Positions 1-9,148 of a stretch of DNA of 64,000 nt are shown here, piece after piece. How positions within the stretch are numbered: position 1 is the stretch's first letter; every line of letters begins with the position of its first letter. A program made the position numbers and the translations under genes. This stretch comes from Isoetes taiwanensis (taxonomy: Eukaryota; Streptophyta; Lycopodiopsida; Isoetales; Isoetaceae): positions 1,791,060-1,855,059 of the forward strand of contig JAJEKV010000058.1 of assembly GCA_021234155.1 (NCBI GenBank). Direction: 5' to 3'. The notes below the pieces were generated by a model that was not told where the DNA came from, did not search any database, and saw nothing but the letters and a program-made list of their open reading frames with translations.

Positions 1-1905
1 CATGAGAGCTGAGAGATAATCAGTAATGAAGTTCAGAGATAGTACGACAAGAATAAAAGGGACTATAGATGGACATTTTAGAAGTTGTGTAAAGAGGTCA
101 TGTTATTTAGAAGGCCCGAGTAAAAAGAGCAAGGTATGAAGTGCCAGATAAAAGTATGGTGCCAAAAGGATATTTTAGTAAATATGATGGTGATGTAAGG
201 TGGTATTCTTATTAAAGGGATTTCCACTTCTGAAGGCGAGGAGCTCCCCCTCTTGTTGGTGCGCGGTTCTTCCTCCTCGGACTCGTTCTTCCCTAGTTCG
301 TCTGGTTGTGGTTCTCTAATAGCCACGCCCCCTCCCCCGGTCTTCCGATCTTCACACCTCTTTGTTCGATTCTCCCTTGCCTACATGGCTTCCTCCCTTT
401 CGGCCACTCTCTCCTTGCCCTTCCTTTTCCTCGCATTTCTTGCTTGCCGATTTTGCGGAAGGGGCCCCTGCTTCCCTTCCCCTACAAAATAGAAATAGGG
501 GAATGGGGGGTTTGGATGTAGCTTCCTTCTTTTGCAAGCCTCCTTGTATTCACTTGTGGGCCACGATTTTATACTACAAACAGTCAACAATATAGTTAGT
601 TATGTGCCTATGTTCTGATTGACCATATGTTGTAGAGCATGGTCAAGAACCTAGTTCTTGGCATATGCCATGGAATATACCTTCATCCTAGGGCTGAAAA
701 TACAAAACAAGAGGGTGCAATGATAATATGACAAAATCTATATGTTAAAAATATGGGGTTTCTTGTGACGGCCACAACGCATGTATATCATACATGATCA
801 CCTCATATATACAAAACATTGTCACGTACAAGACTCAAACCTTCGACTATTTACTTGTAGGCATTAGTTATTGCCCTATATCGTTATGATTATGAACTCG
901 TGTGTCTTGGAAGTCAACATACTAGATGGTGGCATGGTTGTAGATGGCATATATGCATTGATTATGCACATATGAGTGACAATCATGCATGATGTGATGA
1001 CCATATGGTCGTCACACATGATGCATTCTACATGCAAGACAACTGGTAATCATGCATATTAGATCCCTTACTATATAATGGATGTTCAAGGATTTTAACG
1101 CGCATTTGTTGCATGGTCATTGTATCAGTCATTAATGGTGGTACCCAAATGGGAATCATGCATATTAGGTTCCTTACTATAATGGATATTCAGGATTGTA
1201 ATAAGCCCGTTTACATGGTCACTATATTAGCCATAGGCCGATTGGTCTCAGTGGACGATAAAAAACTATTCTTATTCTTATTCTTATTAATGGTGGTATT
1301 AGGTTTGTATTTTTATTACAAGAGGTTAATAAAATAAGTTCTATAAGCCAAGATTTAAGAGCCTCTAGGTATGTGCTTGCACACCCTGAGTATGAGATAA
1401 GCATGTGCATGTGAGATAGTTTCAGAAAGGCTAGCCTGAAATAAGACACCACAATATAGTTGAGACATAAGCAAATTAAGTTTGTCTTGGTCGCCTTTGA
1501 ACTATTCTTGGTTCAAGTTGGCATGATGGCTAGTTTGTAAATCTTGCATTGATAGTTGTAATGTGGATAGAAGGAAATGTCATTCACAATGACCTAATGG
1601 GAGATTAAAGCTTGCGTATGCTCTTGGAATAATACTATCTAAGATTATGGTTGAAGTTAGATTTGCTAGATTTGAGACATTCGCTTAAGTGTGAAGGGTG
1701 GAGTAAGTAATGATTGATATTGAATATTTTCTATCATGGTAGATTGCAAATATGCAATATTTTCTATTATTTAAGCCATGTGGGATGCACGGTAGGTAAG
1801 AGATTTTGGCCATATAGTAAAACTCCACTCCATGGAGCCATGCATCAACATCATCCCTGTTGTGTTCTCTGCCAGGAACGTTTTCCTCTTGGTATCTTTT
1901 AACTC
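1..1905. other. No gene recognised; CT-rich stretch at 240-490
   Basis: Nothing in this stretch supports a gene. The segment from about 240 to 490 is rich in C and T on the plus strand, so several overlapping short frames are open on both strands. Their translations are low-complexity (Ser/Pro/Leu-rich one way, Glu/Lys/Gly-rich the other) and I could assign none. The rest is AT-rich with simple ATG/CAT-rich text and no recognisable domain. An acidic peptide frame on the minus strand near 240-326 could be a remnant exon, but nothing confirms it. Confidence 0.5.
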
Positions 1906-1909
1906 CTAA

Positions 1910-2745
1910 CTATTGCATGTTAGCCAAGCATTGTCGAGAAACCTCTACCGTGGACACTGGATTATGCCAAATACCTAGAGTAAGGCATTGATAGCTATAA
2001 TGTATCATGAATTGTGACATCTGGGATGACTCTTGGTTGGTGTTGTTATAAGCAAATTCTACCAAGTGGATATAGTCTTCCCTTTTAAAGTCCTTGTCTA
2101 TTGGCAATGTTTCTTCTATTCTCTTGCTAAACTCTCTGATGAGTGTTGATATGGCATTGCAATGTACCCTTGTTATTAAATGGTGCCTCGAGAGTGCATC
2201 CGCAACCACATTAAATTTTCCTGGCTTGTATATCTTAAAGTCATACTCCTCCAGGAACTCCCATCTTCTCTTCTTTAGATTGAGATGTGGTTGGGTGAAG
2301 ACATATTGAAGACTCTGATGGTCAGTGTCCAATTGGAACTTCCTAACAAATAGTATCTCTAAATTTTAAGTGCCCTTACAACTGCTAACTGCTCTTGATC
2401 ATGGGTTGGGTAGCGAGTCTCGGTGTCATTCATTTTTTGAGAATAATATGCCACAACTCTTTCTTCTTGCATTAGCACTGCCGTCGTTGCAATCTTGCTC
2501 GCATCGGTTGCTACGACTTGTCTTTCTCTAGATCTAACAATGTTAAGAAAGACCGGGGCAGTTGTCAATGCTTCTTTCAACTTCTCAAATCCTCCTTGGA
2601 CCTTCTTGTACCAAGTGTTCTACCCAGTTCTTTATCATTTTTGCTTTGGTGAGATCTGTCAATGGTGCTGCTATCTTAGCAAAATTATTGACAAATTTCC
2701 TGTAATAACCTTCCAAGCCCAAGAAGCTTCTCACCTCATGCATAT
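1910..2745 (-). pseudogene. Ty3/Gypsy pol fragment (RT end, RNase H, late integrase)
   Basis: Reading the minus strand from 2745 downward, frames give the end of a Gypsy reverse transcriptase (EVRSFLGLEGYYRKFVNNF, with frameshifts), then RNase H (TAPVF, VVATDASKIATTAVLMQE, YYSQKMNDTETRYPTHDQE). After a frameshift near 2355 come TDHQSLQYVF and the RNase H end FNVVADALSRHH. The same 140-residue frame then jumps to a late integrase sequence (HLVEFAYNNTNQESSQMS), so the zinc-binding and catalytic core of integrase are missing. No LTRs were seen. This is a decayed, internally deleted remnant of an endogenous retrotransposon. Confidence 0.85.
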
Positions 2746-2985
2746 TCTAAGTTGCAAGCCATTCGATTATAGATGAATATGAGCATATTGGAGCAACCCA
2801 AACTGCCGAACCTGGAAGCTCGACCCCGGAGGATCCAATAGACATCAAGTATCAAGACAACAGTGAGGCAATGCAAAGACCAAGACACTGAAGTTCATTA
2901 GATATTTTCTATACACAGGTGCCTAGATCGTACCTTGCCGATGTTGTCCATACAAATTACCCATGTTGAAGTAGCTTATATTAGT

Positions 2986-3049
2986 GATAAGATAAGATAA
3001 GATAAGATAAGATAAGATAAGATAAGATAAGATAAGATAAGATAAGATA

Positions 3050-3078
<29 letters not shown>
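2986..3078 (+). repeat. (GATAA)18 microsatellite
   Basis: A pentanucleotide GATAA is repeated about 18 times without interruption from 2986 to 3075, followed by an imperfect unit. The open frame across it on the minus strand (repeated LSYLI) is a by-product of the repeat and not a gene. Confidence 0.97.
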
Positions 3079-3079
<1 letters not shown>

Positions 3080-3080
<1 letters not shown>

Positions 3081-4075
3081 AAGATAAGATGAATTTTTAC
3101 GTCCACGGGAACCCAATGGGTTATGGGACGGCACATGCAAGGGCAACATCCCATTTAAAACCTGGGGACTAGGCCCCATCACCAAACACAATAACCAAAT
3201 ATTAAAAGACTACCAAGAAGAAGATAATGCTAATGCTAGTGGTAATTTTGTGCTTTTAAAGTTATCTAGACATAGCAAATCCAAGGATTGGAAGGCCATT
3301 GGTCTAGAATAATTGCTGCGCCTCCCCTGTACACTGCCCATTTTTTTTGCAGGCGGGCTGCCCTCACCTTGCAGAGCTCCTCCGTACAGTCACATAATTG
3401 AAGAGGGGAGAGGTCCTCCTATACTGAGAAACTAGTCCCTCTGAGATGGTTTCCATGCTGAAGAACATGTAAGCGGCTAAGAGTGTCTTGAAACTGAAAA
3501 CCATCATCCAATCAAATTGGGATTATGTCAACTCCAAAATCACGCCAACCTGCTATTGTCTTCTAGGGGGTTTTTGTTTTTTTTAATCTTTTTTTTGGAC
3601 TTCAAAAATAACATAAGGTTGCGATTCACGTGTGACGTTTCATATGCGAATTGAAATATGCAAAAATGAAGAGCAAGTTGCTAACATAGATGAGACCAAA
3701 ATTGCTTGCTCGATAGATGATAATATTAGGTTTGATAATAACAGATTGCATTATTTGCGAGGCAATTCCAGACTCGAAATTATCGATACATGGCACAAAT
3801 ATCATACAAAAATATCATATATTCCAATAAAACATTAAGGGATCAATCCATGTTTTTCCACGTATTTAACAAGGTGTGGTTCCATGTCACCGCTCTATCC
3901 AGCCTGGGTACGAATCTAACACTTCACCCAATCGCCATCCCCATAGCCAAATTATGCATAATAGACACAAACTTCACCGTAAAATCATCCGTCGCAAAGT
4001 TTTTGGATCGTAAGATGATGGATTCGTGGCCTGTGTTTGATTGTAGAAGCATTTGAGAGCATCATCATCCACTAT
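3080..4075. other. No gene recognised
   Basis: This is AT-rich sequence with poly-T runs near 3345 and 3570-3600. The short plus-strand frames at 3632-3838 and 3790-4056 show no recognisable motif and overlap each other. Nothing else is supported. Confidence 0.45.
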
Positions 4076-4079
4076 GATT

Positions 4080-4450
4080 ATATCATCCTTATTCTCGATA
4101 CCAAGTTCGGCCCATCATGTTACTCAAGTGTTTGATGAAGATAGGCTTTGCCTGTTGGATCCTTGGGATTAGTGAACTTCACACATTTGTTCTGATCCCA
4201 AAAGGTCAACCAATGTCTATGCATTTCCCCCAAGCCTCCAAAGTATCCTTTTGATGTTCCTTAGTTCCATGGATGACCAAATACCAACTCGAAATAACCT
4301 CAATGCCTCATCTAGCATCTCCTTCAAGCGGCCGCTGATAGATCCACTTGGTGTTTGATTCTACCGGTGTCCATGAAACCGTTCTCTAGCCACTTTATTT
4401 TTCTAAAAAGTCTTGCAAAGGACTCCGCTTTAGGTCGAACACCACAACCT
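4080..4450 (-). pseudogene. 3' coding block of an unrecognised minus-strand gene
   Basis: The minus strand between 4450 and 4080 reads as coding text in shifting frames: LKEMLDEALRLFRVGIWSS, then EMHRHWLTFWDQN and KCVKFTNPKDPTGKAYLHQ. Amino-acid composition is that of a globular protein, but at least three frame changes are needed, so it cannot be read as a single ORF. It lies downstream of, and probably belongs to, the gene whose 5' exon is at 8858. I do not recognise the family. Confidence 0.35.
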
Positions 4451-4980
4451 TCTTAGAAACGCAATGGAAGCCAAACATCAAACATGTATCCGGGCCGAAG
4501 ATACGATAACACAAACAATACAAACGCCAAGCGTGATTTGAAATAGTCATAATCAAATCGCTACCGGCGATTTAGTTTGACAACGAAAAATAATCAAAGC
4601 ACGCTTGGCGCGATTTAATTCAAAGGTAATACAAATTAAATTACGCGTGGCGCAATTTCGCGGGCAAGGCCATACCTATCATCTTCGCCACCGCCATCGA
4701 CGCTATTCTCCCCTTCGCCACCCTTAATCTTCGCTTCTTCTTAACTGTTAGAATTGTTATTTTCTATTAGTTCCGGCCAATCCTTCACAACCCACATTAT
4801 TTTACTATTGATTTGGCAAACCCGTGAATCACTAGAGCCACTTCGCTGCCTTCATTTTCGCTTCCCCCAATTAGTTCATTGTTAACCCGTGAATCTACTC
4901 TATTGTTGCTTGCTTCACGCAATGTGGGCAAAAATATTCCCTAAGTTCGCCGCCATCACAAAGATTTTGAGCAGCCAGCT
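4450..4980. repeat. AT-rich spacer with inverted GCCAAGCGTG / CACGCTTGGC motifs
   Basis: GCCAAGCGTGATTTGAAAT near 4528 and CACGCTTGGCGCGATTT near 4597 form an inverted pair. A related ACGCGTGGCGCAATTT follows near 4643. The rest has no coding signal. The motifs resemble the CACGC-GCGTG palindromes seen at 6.8-7.1, 8.35 and 12.7-13.1 kb, so this may be an intron or an inserted miniature element of the same family. Confidence 0.45.
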
Positions 4981-6500
4981 TTAGCAGCCTATTTGTTCAT
5001 TACTACTTTCCTTATCGTCAAGTAGATTACTAGGTCCCTCACCGTAAGCAACGCCCACTTTCGAATTGGACAAGTCTACGAGACTTTTGATTGTTGATGA
5101 TTTCAGGTCGCCATAAGGGCCTTTAGGAGACTTGACAAGCACATGCATGAGGAATGGTTCAAGAAAGTCTTTGGCCTGCTCATCACTCACAAAGCAAAGG
5201 ACATCTTCTTGCACCCATAAGAGCCTCTCGCAATATAACCTCCAACATGAAGCTCCAAGCAGGTTGTATCAATTGGAGCTTAATGCCTCGACGAGGTAAG
5301 CAGCCATAGACGGGAAATCCATTTTATTTAAGGGCCCTTCTCCTTAGTTTGTAGCTCGTGACTTGATTTTCCCACTTAGGAGGGGGTCCCGATCCTCATC
5401 CTCTTCTCTCGACTCATCCTCGCTCGACCGATCCTGATCCGTATGAAAGAATATAGTTCTTAAGTCCGATCATCTAGAAGAAAACATTCCCATGCACCGC
5501 TATTGTCACCCTTGGCCTTAGCAATATCATATTCGCCGCCCGATAGCATGTCTATCATAATGAAGATCACATGTGCCATCTTCCGTCGGCCGCTCAAGCA
5601 GCCATTATCCTTAACATCATATATTAGGCATCCCTCCCTAATAACTTTGAGGCACTCCATCATGAGCAATGATAGTGCATGCAGATGTGACTCACCTGAA
5701 GGACAAACGATGACAATAGTGAAGGACCTCTCGCTTGTCAATCCTATACAACCGGTAAAGAAGTCAGCCAGAGTCCTTCCGTTCATGCCCATATCTCCTC
5801 TCCCACCCCTGCCGTCCAACACAAAGAGTGATATATTTTAAGGCCGGTTGATTCCGCAAGAGACCTTTGTACCCAATGGAGACTGAATACTCGACAGCAT
5901 CGCCTTCTCCAAGAATCTTCTTCACAAGGGCCACTTTTCTTCTCAACTCCTACCAAGACCTTAGGGGTAGAGTCTCCTTATGTTTTGTATTTTTAGCCTT
6001 CCAATTTTTAGGAAGTCCTTTGACCGTAATACAAACTTCTTGATGTCATCATTATCGACCTTGTATTTGTCCAAAGAATCCAATTTCGGATAATGCCACA
6101 TCCCCCGATAGCCTTTGTAACTCAAATCCTATAGCTGACTTCATTGTACGCACATCCTTCACATGGTCGCAAGACTCAACGAAGGACATCCTATCCTTAG
6201 TGAAAGCACTCTTCTTGTATAAGACTTCCTTCTTTAAGCACCGGTCTAAAACCCAAATGGTCTCAAAGGCGCCTAGCCCCCGAAGTCTTTCTCATCTCTG
6301 TCACATTCAAGTCAAAGATGCTTACATCAACAGAGGCACCCTACCCATAGTATCCGGACAGCCTTCCCTTGTGCATAAGCGCCCTGCATTCATTCCACTT
6401 GAGCCATACCGCCTCCTTACAAAACACAATCTTATAACGAAGTCCGTTGGTCTTGACCTCGCTAGATGAGCTTTTCGTAAGATCCGCAATGTCATCACCA
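4981..6500 (-). pseudogene. Central coding blocks of the unrecognised minus-strand gene
   Basis: Several adjacent minus-strand frames have coding character but are broken. At 6500-6320 reads TKSSSSEVKTNGLRYKIVFC and LKWNECRALMHKGRLSGYYG. At 6260-6050 reads KKSAFTKDRMSFVESCDHVK and AIGFELQRLSGDVA. At 5946-5764 reads RKVALVKKILGEGDAVEYSV. At 5822-5460, a 120-residue frame contains ADFFTGCIGLTSERSFTIVI, VCPSGESHLHALSLLMMECL and NGCLSGRRKMAHVIFIMIDM. At 5214-4981 is a further frame (DEQAKDFLEPFLMHVLVKSP). No motif identified the family. Order and strand are constant, which argues for one gene with introns and frameshifts and not for chance frames. Confidence 0.4.
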
Positions 6501-6739
6501 CCTTTTTTTTTTTTTTGATTTTCTTGCGGTCTTCTTTTCTTTCTCTCAGATAATTGTTCCATGACAGAGTCCGCCCCAGCAGCCTTTGAATGCCTCGTGA
6601 CTTTGACCCGCCTTCGCCCGGTGGGCAATGAGCAGCCATATTCCACCCATCGCTGACGGGCGTGGCGCAGCTTGTTCCACGATGGACCGCAATAGTACGT
6701 ATATTGAATCAAGATTATAGAATAGAAACACGCCGCGCG

Positions 6740-7095
6740 ATTTGAATAGAATTGATCAAGAGAAAAATCACGCGGGCGGAAATGAATAAAGTTACTAATG
6801 CAATTCCGCGCCAAAGCGCAGTTAAATCAAACCATTTCACGCCAGCGTTTTTTCAAATCAATCGAATTCCGCCAGCGTGTTTTCAAATCAACCAATTGAT
6901 TTGAAAACACGCCGGGCGCGGAATTCATTGATTTGAAAACACGCCGGGCGGAATTGGTTTGATTTGAAACCACGCGGCGAATACAATTTATGAAACCAGG
7001 TTTGATTTGAAAACACGCCGGCGTGAATTCAATTTATGAAACCAGGCCGCCGCGAATTCAATTGAATTGAAAGCACGACCGGCGTGAATATTAAA
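6740..7095. repeat. Short tandem/interspersed repeats with CACGCC(G)GCG motifs
   Basis: A unit resembling TTTGAAAACACGCCGG followed by GCGTGAATTCAATTTATGAA is repeated imperfectly about six times, in both orientations at the left end (CCAGCGTGTTTTCAAATCAA near 6875) and mainly direct afterwards (near 6903, 6938, 7008). Each unit carries a CACGCC-GGCG core. The composition alternates AT-rich arms with GC-rich cores, unlike the coding blocks on either side. Confidence 0.7.
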
Positions 7096-7340
7096 ATGCT
7101 AACATCCTAATGCGCTTAGTTACCTTTTGTATAGAAATGTCTTCCCCATTTCATTCAAAGTTGCACTAATCTCAGCCAAATCAAGTGAAAGTATTGGCAT
7201 CCAAGATACGACACCTCCTATAATGATAGTGATTGTAGAACGCTTTTTGGCCTGCTTTGTTCTCCGCTCGCTCGATGAGGGCCTTCGTGCCTCAACAGAA
7301 TGCCGCCCGTCCGATGACTAATTTAATTTAATATTTTCAT

Positions 7341-7990
7341 TTAACAATATCTCCCCGGAAGTTCGCCCACACAAAGAGCTTGTTCGAGATCATATCCCAA
7401 GGTAGCACATCCGGCCGGGTATAGGCATTTGACCCGATTACTAATCATGCTCTGAACAATCTCCATGGCATGTGCTGGATCATATCTTCTGCTAACATAA
7501 ATGGAGCTTGGTGAACGGATGAGGGACTTCACATGGATCTGAAAAGTTTCCTTAAGACCCAATGGATAATGGTCAGAGTATTTATTCAAATTTTGTTCAT
7601 GGCCTCTAGTCGCGCCACTCATCCCCGTTCATTCTAAAAAATGTAAGCCTCCATGCCTTCGGCACAACCGCATGTTGAACATCCTTCCCTAGATCTAGGA
7701 CCCTCTTAGAAGCTTTCAAGTCAGCTAATTCCCTAGCTTGCTGCAAATAGTGACTTGGTGTCGGTTTAGTGAACATGCCTCTACGCACAGCTGTAACCCC
7801 TTGGCAAATAGATATTGGCGTAATCGCTACATTGGTTGGCCAACCATACTTAAAACATGTCTCACCGCTCACATCTATCTTCATGAACGTATCCTTGTAT
7901 GCGAGAGCTCTACAAAGAGTAAGTCCGAGCGCATCTTTCTTCCGCTTCGTGTAATCTCCAAGAGCAATTTGCGCTTGGTGTCATCCTCTT
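7341..7990 (-). pseudogene. Conserved-looking blocks of the unrecognised gene (possible ParB-like segment)
   Basis: Two overlapping frames on the minus strand look genuinely coding. From 7990 to 7606: GDYTKRKKDALGLTLCRALA, then ETCFKYGWPTNVAITPISIC, then ARELADLKASKRVLDLGKDV, ending PKAWRLTFFRMNG. From 7622 to 7341: DHYPLGLKETFQIHVKSLI, then SSIYVSRRYDPAHAMEIVQS, then RVKCLYPAGCATLGYDLEQA. The 'IYVSRRYDPAHAMEIVQSMI' stretch faintly recalls ParB/sulfiredoxin-fold openings (a hydrophobic strand, R-Y, then a helix). That is only a resemblance and I do not assign a function. A frame change at about 7610 separates the two blocks. Confidence 0.4.
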
Positions 7991-8096
7991 CCTCACAAGA
8001 GATTAGGATCCTTGTTTGGCCATCTTGTTCCGCTTCCTTTTCCTCGAAGAGAGTTAAGTCGAGCTTGCCATTTGTCTTGGCAAGGTCAACGCATTA

Positions 8097-8272
8097 CTAC
8101 GGCACCCTCGCCCATTTCCTCTTCGTATGTGCAGGGTGGTCAGTGGTTGCTATAAGAATCGGCCCTTCATCATCTAAGGTGAGATCATATGGTACCGCAT
8201 CCGGTCGCCTCGCCCTTGCTTTCTTGGCGTGATTAGAACCCGAATTATTAGGGTTTTCTTCCTCTTGGTCAC
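8097..8272 (-). CDS. Exon 2 of the unrecognised gene: acidic/basic linker
   Basis: This exon encodes an acidic stretch (DQEEENPNNSGSNHAKKARA) followed by RRPDAVPYDLTLDDEGPILI and ends KRKWARVP before two stop codons. Its start was placed so that it continues in frame from exon 1, which ends with one base of a codon. The expected acceptor would read TTTTGCAG, but the sequence shows TTTTGCGG-T: one A appears to be missing from a CAG. The basic KKARARR cluster could be a nuclear localisation signal. Confidence 0.4.
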
Positions 8273-8722
8273 CGCAAAAGAAGATGAGCACTTTTAGAGT
8301 ACTTTTTAGAACAAGAGATCACGCCATGGCATTTAAACCTAAATTAGTACAAATCACGCTTTGGCGTGTTGGTAGCTCCTATTATTGACCATGCTATGCG
8401 TGAATTTGAAACTAAATTATTTTGCATCCACATTTTAAGTTACATATCCTTCATGAATCCATATTGCACACTATTTAACCTCATTGAACATTGCTATCTC
8501 CAACTGTCTAACACCGCTATATTCTATATATAAAGCAGAGCAAAATTATGTTCTACAGAATGGACAATCAGAGCATTAACTGATGGTAATACTTAAAATT
8601 CATGCAAAGCATAATAACTCAAACTCATGCAAAGCATATTAACTGAAGGCAAGGAAATATCTCAAATTCATGCAAGCATAATACTCTCCACACAAAGTGT
8701 ATTCTACGGGCAAATTAAATAC
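8273..8722 (-). other. Putative intron with a CACGCTTTGGCGTG palindrome
   Basis: Lies between the two exons described on either side. It is AT-rich, without coding signal, and contains the near-palindrome CACGCTTTGGCGTG at 8355-8368. Confidence 0.4.
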
Positions 8723-8858
8723 CTTGAATAGGGTTCTGTGTATTCTGTGTATTCTGATCAACGTCCTCTGAAACTTGAGAAGAGCCGGGTTTAGAGTTTC
8801 CTCTTCCACCGCTTCCTCTGCCCCGTCCGCCTCGACCTCGATTCGCTTTACAAGACAT
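8723..8858 (-). CDS. Exon 1 of the unrecognised gene: Gly/Arg-rich N terminus
   Basis: The ATG at 8858-8856 opens 45 codons rich in Gly and Arg (MSCKANRGRGGRGRGSGGRG), then Ser/Gln (SSQVSEDVDQNTQNTQ). The frame ends at a good plant splice donor, CAAG|GTATTTAATTT, at 8723/8722. The RGG-like tract suggests a nucleic-acid-binding tail. The exon is the 5' end of the coding blocks that continue down to about 4.1 kb on the same strand. No family was recognised. Confidence 0.5.
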
Positions 8859-9077
8859 CTCTGGAGTCACCTAGTAACAGAGTCGGAAGGTCGCTCGGAT
8901 ACGCGCTCGAGCTTTTCTACCTGTACGAGAAATAGAGAAATTTGAATTTCAAGAAAACACAAAATGCAGTTTCGAAATATTCTTGACACATACAAATAAT
9001 AATGACGAAGACCCGTCCGCCGACTTCTTTCATTAAGTTTTTAAAAACCAATCTACCCAAAAAGTATCCCGCCAAAT

Positions 9078-9102
9078 TTATTTATTTTATTTATTTATTT
9101 AT
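9078..9102 (-). repeat. (TAAA)n tail at LINE 3' end
   Basis: On the minus strand this reads as TAAA/AAAT repeats immediately downstream of the LINE reverse-transcriptase frame. Non-LTR retrotransposons commonly end in A-rich simple repeats, so this probably marks the 3' end of the element. Confidence 0.65.
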
Positions 9103-9148
9103 CTAGCTCTCTTTGGGCCCTGAGAGGCCATGGAGCCTGTATACATTG

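Noticed and set aside
253-537. Overlapping frames on both strands near the window start
   Set aside because: CT-rich low-complexity sequence keeps several frames open; none has a domain or splice support.
2976-3191. Minus-strand frame with LSYLI repeats
   Set aside because: Pure translation of the GATAA microsatellite.
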